Shown one piece after another: positions 17,012 through 24,058 of a stretch of DNA of 31,255 nucleotides (positions within the stretch are counted from its first letter, which is position 1; each line of letters opens with the position of its first letter). The DNA lies in NCBI RefSeq assembly GCF_000428145.1, contig NZ_ATZJ01000048.1:1-31255 (forward strand). The letters run 5' to 3'. Made by a program: the position numbers and the translations under genes. Origin of the DNA: Chitinilyticum litopenaei DSM 21440. GTDB taxonomy: Bacteria; Pseudomonadota; Gammaproteobacteria; Burkholderiales; Chitinibacteraceae. The notes below the pieces were generated by a model. That model was not told the origin of the DNA. It saw only the letters and a list, made by a program, of their open reading frames with translations, and searched no databases.

Positions 17012-18532
17012 ATGGCCAGCATCAAGCAGGAAGACCTGATTGCCAGCATCGCCGATGCGCTGCAGTACATCAGCTACTACCACCCGAAAGACTATATCCA
17101 GGCACTGGGTCGTGCCTACGAAGCCGAGGAAAGCCCGGCCGCCAAGGATGCCATTGCGCAAATCCTGACCAACAGCCGCATGTGCGCCGAAGGCCACCGC
17201 CCGATCTGCCAGGACACCGGCATCGTCGACTGTTTTGTGCGCGTCGGCATGAATGTGCAGTGGACCGACGCGACCATGAGCGTGACGGACATGATCAACG
17301 AAGGCGTGCGCCGCGCCTACCTGCACCCGGACAACAAGCTGCGCGCTTCTGTGCTGCTTGACCCGGCTGGTCTGCGCAAGAATACGAAAGACAACACCCC
17401 GGCGGTGATCAACTACGAAATCGTCGCCGGTGACACCGTGGAAATCGACATTGCCGCCAAGGGGGGCGGTTCGGAGAACAAATCCAAGTTCGTGATGCTC
17501 AACCCGTCCGATTCCATCGTGGACTGGGTGCTGAAGACCGTGCCGTTGATGGGCGCCGGCTGGTGCCCGCCGGGCATGCTCGGCATCGGCATCGGCGGTA
17601 CGGCCGAAAAAGCCATGGTGATGGCGAAAGAAGCGCTGATGGACGAGATCGACATTCACGAGCTGATCGCCCGTGGCCCGCAAAACCGCGTCGAAGAACT
17701 GCGCATCGAGCTGTATGAAAAGGTCAACGCACTGGGCATCGGCGCGCAGGGCCTCGGTGGCCTCGCCACCGTGCTCGACGTGAAGATCAAGGATTTCCCC
17801 ACGCACGCCGCCAGCCTGCCGGTGGCGATGATTCCGAACTGTGCCGCCACCCGCCACGTGCATTTCGTGCTCGATGGTTCCGGCCCGGCGCAACTGGAAG
17901 TGCCGAAGCTGGAAGACTGGCCGGACGTGCACTGGCATGCCAGCGAACAATCGCTGCGCGTCAACCTGAATACCGTCACCCGCGCAGACGTGGCCAGCTG
18001 GAAACCGGGCCAGACACTGCTTTTGAACGGCAAGATGCTCACCGGCCGCGACGCCGCGCACAAGCGCATTGTCGACATGCTCAACAAGGGCGAAAAGCTG
18101 CCCGTGGACTTCACCAACCGCTTTATCTACTACGTAGGCCCGGTCGATCCGGTGCGCGACGAAGTCGTCGGGCCGGCTGGCCCGACTACGGCCACGCGCA
18201 TGGACAAGTTCACCGACCAGGTGCTGGAGCAGACCGGCCTCCTGGGCATGATCGGCAAGGCCGAGCGCGGCGCAGCGGCCTGTGAGTCGATCAAAAAGCA
18301 CCAGTCCGTCTACCTGATGGCGGTGGGTGGCGCGGCTTACCTCGTCTCCAAGGCGATCAAGGCCAGCAAGGTTGTCGGTTTTGACGACCTCGGCATGGAA
18401 GCCATTTACGAGTTCGATGTGGTCGACATGCCGGTGACGGTGGCTGTCGACAGCAACGGCACTTCGGTGCACGCCATTGCGCCGAAGGAATGGCAGGCGA
18501 AGATCGGCAAGATTCCGGTGACGACGCTGTAA
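17012..18532 (+). CDS. fumA: Fumarate hydratase, class I (iron-sulfur)
   Basis: This encodes 506 residues. It hydrates fumarate to malate using an oxygen-sensitive [4Fe-4S] cluster. The three likely ligands are Cys66 in RPICQDTG, Cys185 in GWCPPGMLGIGIGG and Cys277 in IPNCAATRH. The alpha-type domain comes first and the beta-type domain (from about 330, GKMLTGRDAAHKRI, then YYVGPVDP) second, as in single-chain enzymes. ATG 17012 follows GAGGAG (17001-17006); the frame is open upstream to 16937 without a better start. It bridges the SDH and MDH steps encoded nearby, but has its own transcript. The letter A is by analogy. Confidence 0.93.
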   Translation: MASIKQEDLIASIADALQYISYYHPKDYIQALGRAYEAEESPAAKDAIAQILTNSRMCAEGHRPICQDTGIVDCFVRVGMNVQWTDATMSVTDMINEGVRRAYLHPDNKLRASVLLDPAGLRKNTKDNTPAVINYEIVAGDTVEIDIAAKGGGSENKSKFVMLNPSDSIVDWVLKTVPLMGAGWCPPGMLGIGIGGTAEKAMVMAKEALMDEIDIHELIARGPQNRVEELRIELYEKVNALGIGAQGLGGLATVLDVKIKDFPTHAASLPVAMIPNCAATRHVHFVLDGSGPAQLEVPKLEDWPDVHWHASEQSLRVNLNTVTRADVASWKPGQTLLLNGKMLTGRDAAHKRIVDMLNKGEKLPVDFTNRFIYYVGPVDPVRDEVVGPAGPTTATRMDKFTDQVLEQTGLLGMIGKAERGAAACESIKKHQSVYLMAVGGAAYLVSKAIKASKVVGFDDLGMEAIYEFDVVDMPVTVAVDSNGTSVHAIAPKEWQAKIGKIPVTTL

Positions 18533-18549
18533 TTGCCTGTGAGATGTAA

Positions 18550-18582
18550 ACCCAAAGCCCCGGTGATGCCGGGGCTTTGGGT
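18550..18582 (+). terminator. Terminator after fumarase
   Basis: A perfect 14-bp stem (18550-18563 with 18569-18582) with core AAAGCCCCGG and a TGATG loop, 17 bp after the fumarase stop. There is no long T-tail, so strength is moderate. The more AT-rich accessory patch begins about here. Confidence 0.75.
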
Positions 18583-18678
18583 GTGAGACTCGGGCTCTGG
18601 TCAGGATGCCGTGACATCCGGCGACCTTGGGCCGTAGTTTGGCTTCTTGCTGTTATAGCCTCTGTAAAACGAGTACAG

Positions 18679-19509
18679 CTAAAACCAATTCTTGATTTCA
18701 TATCCGCAGGCCTTGAGTTCTTGGGCAACTGCGGACTTCCACGCACCTTGCTCATCAAGGCCGACATAGACAATACCGCTAATGTCATTGGGTGTTTCTA
18801 TGTCTCCTTTGACAAGCGGGCAGACGTTCTCTCTGCCGAGCTTGGCCATCAAGTACCCATGCTCAAAGACAACATTTTGTCTTGCGCGATGTTTGGGATG
18901 GAGTTTGGTTTCATGCGTACCGCGTCCATGATCGCAGGGTGTGTAAAGCACAAGAGCAAAATCGGCATCGTTGGAGTAACGCTCGATCTTTTCAATAATG
19001 GTCATTCCTGCGCTGGCTTGCTCATGCAGGATGATAGATTGAAGACCAATTCTTTCGATGAATCGTGCAACCTCCTGTTTTGCCTCGTTATCACGCCCGT
19101 GCACAATGAAGACCTTGCGCTTGTTTCTAGCGACAAAGGACTTTATTTCTGCTGCAGCCGGTTGTTCTGTTGAGCTTTCAATAGGGGAGGCCCCAAACTC
19201 CAGCAAGTCAAGCAAGGGGGTGAACTCTTGCGACAGGTAAGTTCGACGCTCAGCATAAGTACCGAACTTGCCCTTGATAAAGCCCCAGAATGATCCGAGA
19301 TTTCGATTTGATCGGACGAATGATGGAATTAGCGGGGCAAGCTGTGAGTCTGATAAAAATTCATGACGAAGTGCTTCGTATTCTGAGGAGTCAGCAGGGG
19401 CCCCTGTCGCATGTGCAACAAGCAGATTCACCAAATAGTTCGCTTTATCGAACTTTGTGTAGAGGAAGTCGAGACTCATGGAGTGTGTCCGAATTTTCGT
19501 AAACGACAT
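18679..19509 (-). CDS. TIR-like (PF10137-type) nucleotide-binding protein, candidate defence effector
   Basis: This encodes 276 residues. The C-terminal part (about 130-276) is a TIR-like fold of the kind found in CBASS/Pycsar effectors: KVFIVHGRDNEAKQEVARFI opens it, SAGMTIIEKIERYSNDADFA follows, and RQNVVFEHGYLMAKLGRENV carries Glu216, at the position of the catalytic glutamate of NAD-cleaving relatives. Residues 15-105 form a helical domain that I do not recognise; it is rich in aromatic residues. ATG 19509 has a nearby AGGA and is favoured over the ATG at 19479. GC content is clearly below that of neighbouring genes, suggesting transfer. No cyclase or partner is adjacent, so it may act alone. 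NADase activity is an inference. Confidence 0.8.
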   Translation of the reverse strand: MSFTKIRTHSMSLDFLYTKFDKANYLVNLLVAHATGAPADSSEYEALRHEFLSDSQLAPLIPSFVRSNRNLGSFWGFIKGKFGTYAERRTYLSQEFTPLLDLLEFGASPIESSTEQPAAAEIKSFVARNKRKVFIVHGRDNEAKQEVARFIERIGLQSIILHEQASAGMTIIEKIERYSNDADFALVLYTPCDHGRGTHETKLHPKHRARQNVVFEHGYLMAKLGRENVCPLVKGDIETPNDISGIVYVGLDEQGAWKSAVAQELKACGYEIKNWF

Positions 19510-19651
19510 ATTTCCTACGGCTGAGGGAGCCCGTTTTCTAGCTGGATGGTAAAGCGCATCGATGTCGCTTTCCAGTCCCGGATCGGGACCGGCAATTTTC
19601 GCTGATTTTTCGCAGTACTAGGAAGAACGGTATCTAGGTGATTCTGCTCTA

Positions 19652-19698
19652 GGTATTGCCATGCAACCCCTGGTTTTATTTGGCTTCGGCGGTATACC
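19652..19698. repeat. 47-bp palindromic element, copy D
   Basis: GGTAT at 19652-19656 and ATACC at 19694-19698, exactly 47 bp; the flanks extend the palindrome to CTAGGTAT/ATACCTAG. The left arm shares GGTATTGCCATGCA with copies E and F. The inner arms (CAACC against GGCTT) pair imperfectly. Confidence 0.7.
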
Positions 19699-19703
19699 TA
19701 GCA

Positions 19704-19910
19704 CGTAGGTTGGGTTGAGCGTAGCGAAGCCCAACACGGTTTGCCGTACAGATTCATTCGCAAAAATTCCAGTTACATCGCCGTCAGCCTCCTGATCTGC
19801 AGGCAATACTCCCGCACGGGCATGGCTATGAATTGATGGATGCTGCTGGTGAAAAATTCTTCTGGTTTGTTGGGCACTGTTGGGCTTCGCTACGCTCAAC
19901 CCAAGCTACG
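19704..19910. repeat. Inverted pair of 32-bp repeats, MITE-like
   Basis: Units 19704-19735 and 19879-19910 are inverted copies identical at 31 of 32 positions, separated by 143 bp. Each contains GTTGGGCTTCGCTACGCTCA on one strand, itself partly palindromic. This resembles a dispersed repeat seen in many proteobacterial intergenic regions. The symmetric layout suggests either two independent insertions or one small mobile unit of about 207 bp; no transposase is present. Confidence 0.65.
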
Positions 19911-19920
19911 CGAAGCTCTG

Positions 19921-19967
19921 GGTATTGCCATGCAGCCCTTGGCTTGATTGGGCTGTTGCAGCATACC
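19921..19967. repeat. 47-bp palindromic element, copy E
   Basis: GGTAT at 19921-19925 and ATACC at 19963-19967, exactly 47 bp. This is the copy closest to consensus: CAGCC (positions 13-17) pairs fully with GGCTG (31-35). It begins 10 bp after the right unit of the 32-bp pair. Confidence 0.75.
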
Positions 19968-20001
19968 CGATGGGGCGAGGCGTTGACGCAATGCGGCCAA
20001 G

Positions 20002-20394
20002 CTACGGCGCCACACCCTCATGAAACACCGCCTCGATATTGTAGCCATCGGGGTCGAGCACAAAAGCGGCGTAGTAGTGCGGGTGGTAGTGCGGACGCAG
20101 GCCGGGGCCGCCGTTATCCGAACCACCTGCTGCCAAAGCTGCAGCGTGGAAGGCTGCCACTTCCGCTTCGCTGCGGGCGCGAAAGGCGAGGTGGGTGCGC
20201 GGGGTGGCGGGGTCGCCCTGGCTGATCCAGAAATCGCCGCCGGGGTCATCGCCGCTGGCGGCATGGTCGTCGCCAAAGCCGATGGCTTGCGGGAATTCGA
20301 GGCGGATGGTGTAGCCGAGCGCGGCCAGCGTCTGCAGGTAGAAGGCCTTGCTGCGGGCCAGGTCGCTGACGGTGAAGCCGGTGTGGTCGATCAT
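20002..20394 (-). CDS. VOC-family (glyoxalase/dioxygenase-like) protein
   Basis: This encodes 130 residues in one VOC domain made of two beta-alpha-beta-beta-beta modules. It opens MIDHTGFTVSDLARSKAFY and ends DPDGYNIEAVFH. His4, His68 (THLAFRA) and Glu121 are placed as metal ligands. The substrate cannot be told; small stand-alone VOC proteins have varied or unknown roles. The open frame extends upstream to 20460, but that extension runs into repeat copy F, so ATG 20394 is preferred. It follows yvcK on the same strand after about 96 bp. Confidence 0.85.
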   Translation of the reverse strand: MIDHTGFTVSDLARSKAFYLQTLAALGYTIRLEFPQAIGFGDDHAASGDDPGGDFWISQGDPATPRTHLAFRARSEAEVAAFHAAALAAGGSDNGGPGLRPHYHPHYYAAFVLDPDGYNIEAVFHEGVAP

Positions 20395-20441
20395 GACGTG
20401 GCCTGTGGCTGTTGGCAGGGAAAATGTTATTGAACTTGCCG

Positions 20442-20488
20442 GGTATTGCCATGCAGCCAAATCAGATATTGGTCTGTAGCCTTATACC
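20442..20488. repeat. 47-bp palindromic element, copy F
   Basis: GGTAT at 20442-20446 and ATACC at 20484-20488, exactly 47 bp. It sits two bases beyond the yvcK stop codon (minus strand), the position expected for a terminator or 3'-end structure. CAGCC pairs with GTCTG with one mismatch. Confidence 0.7.
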
Positions 20489-20490
20489 TA

Positions 20491-21465
20491 CTAGTGCTGA
20501 TGCCTCAGCGCAATGCTGTACACGCTGGCAGCGGTCTTGATCGAATCGTGGCGCACACCTTCCTCGCGCAGGTCGGCGATGCGCGAGCGGATGATGTCCA
20601 CGCCCATGGCTTCCAGCGTGGCGTAGTCGTTCACCACCGGGTCGGCGTCTTCGGCGTGGTAGCGCGCCAGGTAGTCGTCCGGAATCGCTTCGTCGTTGAC
20701 GATGATCTTGTCGATCTTGCGGATGCCGTGATCCAGGATGGCCTGCAGATGCTGGCCGGCGCTCATGCCGTCGGTTTCGCCGTGCTCGGTCATGATGTTG
20801 CAGATGTAGACTTTGTCCGCGCGCGTGTTGGCATTGATGGCCGCGGCGATTTCCTTGACGAGCACATTGGGAATCACGCTGGTATACAGGCTGCCCGGCC
20901 CGAGCACGATCACGTCGGCATCAAAGATGGCGTCGATGGCCTGCGGCTCGGCGGCGAAGGGCTGGTCGTAAAACACGCGGCGGATTTTCGAGCCGTGGCT
21001 GGCTAGTTGCGATTCATGGCTGACCAGCCGGCCGTCTTCCAGTTCGGCATGCAGCACCGTGGCATGCGGACACACTGGCAACACACGGCCTTTGATCTGC
21101 AGTACGCGCCCCATGTGTTCGACCGCCTTGACGAAATCGCCATGCGTCAGCGCAAACAGCGCGGTGAGCAGCAGATTGCCCATCGAGTGGCCATCCAGCG
21201 CGTGGTCGCCATGTTCGGACTGGAAACGGAATTGCAAGAGGTCGCGGTAAATGCCCTCGGCCTCGGACAAGGCGATCAGCACGTTGCGGATGTCGCCCGG
21301 AGGCGGCACCTGCCAGTCGCGCTGCAGGCGGCCGGATGAGCCGCCATCATCGGCGACCGTCACGATGGCCGTCAGTTCGACGGGAAAGTGCTTGAGCCCG
21401 CGCAACAGTGCGGACAAACCGGTGCCGCCGCCGATGGCGACAACCTTGGGATAGCCTGTATTCAT
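20491..21465 (-). CDS. yvcK: YvcK/CofD-family gluconeogenesis factor
   Basis: This encodes 324 residues. YvcK proteins are UDP-sugar-binding factors linked in Bacillus to growth on gluconeogenic carbon and cell-wall synthesis; the fold is shared with the CofD transferase. GGGTGLSALLRG (from residue 12) is the N-terminal nucleotide site, VADDGGSSGRL and PGDIRNVL follow, GHSMGNLLLTAL is conserved, and VLGPGSLYTSVIPNLV-like sequence lies in the second half. Start ATG 21465 (MNTGYPKVVAIGGG) fits the family; a longer frame continues upstream through a run of ten T (21533-21542), which is A10 on the coding strand. Exact role here is inferred. Confidence 0.9.
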   Translation of the reverse strand: MNTGYPKVVAIGGGTGLSALLRGLKHFPVELTAIVTVADDGGSSGRLQRDWQVPPPGDIRNVLIALSEAEGIYRDLLQFRFQSEHGDHALDGHSMGNLLLTALFALTHGDFVKAVEHMGRVLQIKGRVLPVCPHATVLHAELEDGRLVSHESQLASHGSKIRRVFYDQPFAAEPQAIDAIFDADVIVLGPGSLYTSVIPNVLVKEIAAAINANTRADKVYICNIMTEHGETDGMSAGQHLQAILDHGIRKIDKIIVNDEAIPDDYLARYHAEDADPVVNDYATLEAMGVDIIRSRIADLREEGVRHDSIKTAASVYSIALRHQH

Positions 21466-21619
21466 GGAGATGCCTGCTGCGCCTGCGATTGCTTGCCTGC
21501 GGGCAATTCTACGCCCGTGCTCGCAGATGACCTTTTTTTTTTCCGCGCGGCGTTGCATCACTGCCGCGCCTTCACCGCTTCTGCAGAGATGGCGCTGTTC
21601 ATGCATCCAGAAAAAAAGC

Positions 21620-21648
21620 TTGCCGCAAGACGGGCTCTCGGCTAATAT
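21620..21648 (+). promoter_or_regulatory. Promoter of tRNA-Ser
   Basis: TTGCCG (21620-21625), 17-nt spacer, TAATAT (21643-21648). The spacing is ideal and the tRNA begins 15 bp downstream. An A-run (21611-21617) just upstream could serve as an UP element. Confidence 0.75.
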
Positions 21649-21662
21649 GCCGCCTCCTTTGC

Positions 21663-21753
21663 GGAGAGATGGATGAGTGGTTTAAGTCGCACGCCTGGAA
21701 AGCGTGTATAGGTTAATAGCCTATCGGGGGTTCGAATCCCCCTCTCTCCGCCA
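21663..21753 (+). tRNA. tRNA-Ser (anticodon GGA)
   Basis: The 91-nt cloverleaf has acceptor arms GGAGAGA (21663-21669) and TCTCTCC (21743-21749), discriminator G and an encoded CCA (21751-21753). The anticodon loop CTGGAAA is closed by CACGC/GCGTG. A long variable arm (TAGG/CCTA) marks a class II tRNA, and the T-arm is GGGGGTTCGAATCCCCC. Anticodon GGA reads UCC and UCU codons. It has its own promoter and terminator. Confidence 0.96.
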
Positions 21754-21760
21754 GACATGC

Positions 21761-21797
21761 AAGCCGAAGCCCCGCCAGCCGGGGCTTCGGCTTTTTT
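21761..21797 (+). terminator. Terminator of tRNA-Ser
   Basis: A perfect 14-bp stem (21761-21774 with 21780-21793) has a 5-nt loop and ends in six T (21792-21797), seven bases after the tRNA. Confidence 0.92.
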
Positions 21798-21891
21798 GCG
21801 TGGGCGGCCGCCGGCAGTCCGATTGGCGCGCCAAGGCGTAAGCGCGGCCGCGGCTATGGGCAGGGTGAATGCCGCCATTGACATCAGACAG

Positions 21892-21938
21892 GGTATTGCC
21901 CTGCAGCCTTTGAGGCGCATAGGCTACAAGGCAATACA
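21892..21938. repeat. 47-bp palindromic element, copy G
   Basis: GGTAT at 21892-21896 and ATACA at 21934-21938, exactly 47 bp. CAGCC (positions 13-17) pairs with GGCTA at four of five positions. It lies between the tRNA terminator and the 3' end of the transporter gene. Confidence 0.65.
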
Positions 21939-22016
21939 TGGCTATTCCGTGAATGCCGCCCTTTGTATGCGGCGCAATGAGCGGGCCAGCCGTACTGGGG
22001 CGGGGCAGGCGCTGAT

Positions 22017-23924
22017 TCAGCGTGCTGCCGATTGCAGCAGGGCGGCCACTTCCGCGTGCAGGGCCGTGCGGCTGGTGGCAGCACCAGGTTCGCGGGCGGC
22101 GCCGGCCAGCAGGGCGATGCGGGCGCGAAAGCGCCGTGGCCATTTCTGCATGGCGCTGCCATCCTTGCGGCTGAAAAAGCTGCCCCACAGCCCCTGCAGC
22201 GCCAGCGGCACCACCGGTACGGGCGTATCGCGCAGGATGCGGTCGGTGCCCGGCTGAAAGCGCGCCAGCTTGCCGCTGCGGGTGATGTGGCCTTCCGGGA
22301 ACAGGCAAACGAGGTCGCCTGCGCGCAGGGCGGCGGCGATTTGCTGGAAGGCTTCTTCCTTGAGTCCGGCATCTTCGCGTTCCTGAGCGATCGGAATGGC
22401 GCCGCTCAGCCGGAAAATGAAGTGCAGCACGGGCAGGCGATAGATGCGGTGATCCATCACGAAGCGCACCGGGCGGCGGATCGAGCCGGCGATCACCAGG
22501 GCGTCCATATAGCTGACATGGTTGCAGACCAGCAGCGCCGCGCCCTGCTCGGGAATGTGGTGCAAATCCTGCTCGCGCACGCGGTAGAGCGTGTTGACCA
22601 GCATCCACACCAGAAAGCGCAGGATGAACTCCGGAATCAGCGTGTAGATGTAGATGGCGACCAGGGCGTTGAGAATGGCAACCGTGAGCAGAAGTTCCGG
22701 CACGGACAGTCCCGCGCCCAGCAGCACGATGCTCATGCCGGCGGCCACCACCATGAACAGCGAATTGAGGATGTTGTTGGCGGCAATGGCCCGGGAGGTG
22801 AATTCCTTTTCGGTGCGCGTCTGCACCAGTGCATACAGCGGGACGATGAACAGGCCGCCGGACAGCCCCATCAGCAGCAGGTCGAGCATGACGCGCCAGT
22901 GTGCGGAGGCGCCGACGAAGCTGGCGACGGTCCAGACCGTCGTGCTGGCCGGCAGGCTGGTCAGCGCGAAATAGAGATCAAGGCCAAAGAGGCTGAGCCC
23001 CAGCGATCCCAGCGGCACCAGCCCCACCTCGACGCGCCGGCCGGAGAGTTTCTCGCACAGTGCCGAACCGCCGCCGACGCCGATGGAGAAAATGGTCATC
23101 AGCAGTGTGTAGACCCCGGGGTCGCCGTGCAGCACCGATTTGGCCAGGTCGGGCAGCTGGGTCAGGTAGACCGCGCCAAAGAACCAGAACCAGGAAATGC
23201 CGAGAATGCTGTTGAATACCGCCTTGTTGCGGCAGCTGTGGCGGATGATGTGCCAGGTTTCGCTGGCGATGTTCCAGTTCAGCCGCAAATCCGGTGCGGT
23301 CGGGGGCGCGGAAGGCATGCTGCGGCTGGCGAGCCAGCCCAGCAGCGCCACGCCCAGGCAGGCGGCGACAATGAGGATTTCGCCATGCTGGTGCTGGATC
23401 AGCAGCGTGCCGGAAATCTGTCCCAGCAGAATGGCGACAAAGGTGCCCATTTCGATCATGCCGTTGCCGCCGAGCAGTTCGTCATCGCGCAGGTATTGCG
23501 GCAGGATCGAGTATTTCAGCGGGCCGAACAGCGCCGAGTGCACGCCCATCAGGAACAGGCAGGCCATCAGCAGGCTGGCGATGTGATAGACAAAGCCGAT
23601 GCCGGCCAGCGCCATGATGACGATTTCGAGAATCTTGATCGCGCGCGCCAGTACGGCCTTGTCGTATTTTTCGGCCAGCTGGCCGGCGAAGGTGGAAAAC
23701 AGGAAAAACGGCAGGATGAAAATGCCGGCAGCGGCATTGACCAGCGTTTGCGCATCCATGCCGGCGGCGGCCAGGCCATGAAAGGTGATCAGCACCAGCA
23801 GCGCGTTCTTGAAGAGGTTGTCGTTGAAGGCGCCGAAGAATTGCGTCACGAACAGCGGCAGGAATCGGCGGGTCTTGAAAAGGTCGAACTGGTTGGGCTG
23901 GTGCATGGCGGCGGGCTGCGTCAT
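22017..23924 (-). CDS. MFS transporter fused to a PlsC-type acyltransferase
   Basis: This encodes 635 residues. The first 430 or so form a 12-helix MFS transporter resembling the lysophospholipid flippase LplT (FFGAFNDNLFKNAL near residue 30). The remainder is a glycerolipid acyltransferase with NHVSYMD (468-474, the NHX4D catalytic motif), FPEGHITRSG (542-551) and VPVVPLAL. The combination suggests uptake of a lysophospholipid across the inner membrane and its reacylation, as done by LplT and Aas in E. coli. The acyl-ACP synthetase domain of Aas is absent. The start is uncertain: ATG 23924 is given, ATG 23906 is possible, and neither has a clear ribosome binding site. Confidence 0.88.
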   Translation of the reverse strand: MTQPAAMHQPNQFDLFKTRRFLPLFVTQFFGAFNDNLFKNALLVLITFHGLAAAGMDAQTLVNAAAGIFILPFFLFSTFAGQLAEKYDKAVLARAIKILEIVIMALAGIGFVYHIASLLMACLFLMGVHSALFGPLKYSILPQYLRDDELLGGNGMIEMGTFVAILLGQISGTLLIQHQHGEILIVAACLGVALLGWLASRSMPSAPPTAPDLRLNWNIASETWHIIRHSCRNKAVFNSILGISWFWFFGAVYLTQLPDLAKSVLHGDPGVYTLLMTIFSIGVGGGSALCEKLSGRRVEVGLVPLGSLGLSLFGLDLYFALTSLPASTTVWTVASFVGASAHWRVMLDLLLMGLSGGLFIVPLYALVQTRTEKEFTSRAIAANNILNSLFMVVAAGMSIVLLGAGLSVPELLLTVAILNALVAIYIYTLIPEFILRFLVWMLVNTLYRVREQDLHHIPEQGAALLVCNHVSYMDALVIAGSIRRPVRFVMDHRIYRLPVLHFIFRLSGAIPIAQEREDAGLKEEAFQQIAAALRAGDLVCLFPEGHITRSGKLARFQPGTDRILRDTPVPVVPLALQGLWGSFFSRKDGSAMQKWPRRFRARIALLAGAAREPGAATSRTALHAEVAALLQSAAR

Positions 23925-24058
23925 TGGATCGGGCAAGATGGCGCTAGTCTAGCCCAATCGTTTGCCGGGCGTGTGCACGTGGTATCCCGGTACGGCAAAG
24001 CGTGCAGAATCTGACCGGCGCCGGCTCAGCGGCTGTGCCGCTGGCGCGGCACCGGAAG

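Larger units (their letters stand above)
19510..20001. other. Repeat-dense intergenic stretch
   Basis: About 490 bp between the TIR-like and VOC genes without a credible gene. It holds copies D and E of the 47-bp element and a 32-bp inverted repeat pair between them. A minus-strand frame (19618-19899) spans these repeats; its translation FATLNPTYVL comes from the repeat itself and the frame is not called as a gene. Confidence 0.6.

Noticed and set aside
19618..19899. Minus-strand 93-codon frame in the repeat cluster
   Set aside because: Both ends are translations of repeats (copy D and the 32-bp unit); no ribosome binding site and no recognisable domain in the centre.
522..20887. Apparent excess of GTATAC sites
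   Set aside because: Six sites in 31 kb against a rough expectation of about four; several are explained by the ends of the 47-bp elements.
21663..21753. tRNA-Ser as an attachment site for a genomic island
   Set aside because: No integrase gene and no duplicated tRNA end was seen; the lower-GC patch is more than 1 kb away, with yvcK between.
21642..21920. Minus-strand frame containing GERGIRTPDRLLTYTRFPG
   Set aside because: This is the antisense translation of the tRNA-Ser gene, a common annotation artefact.
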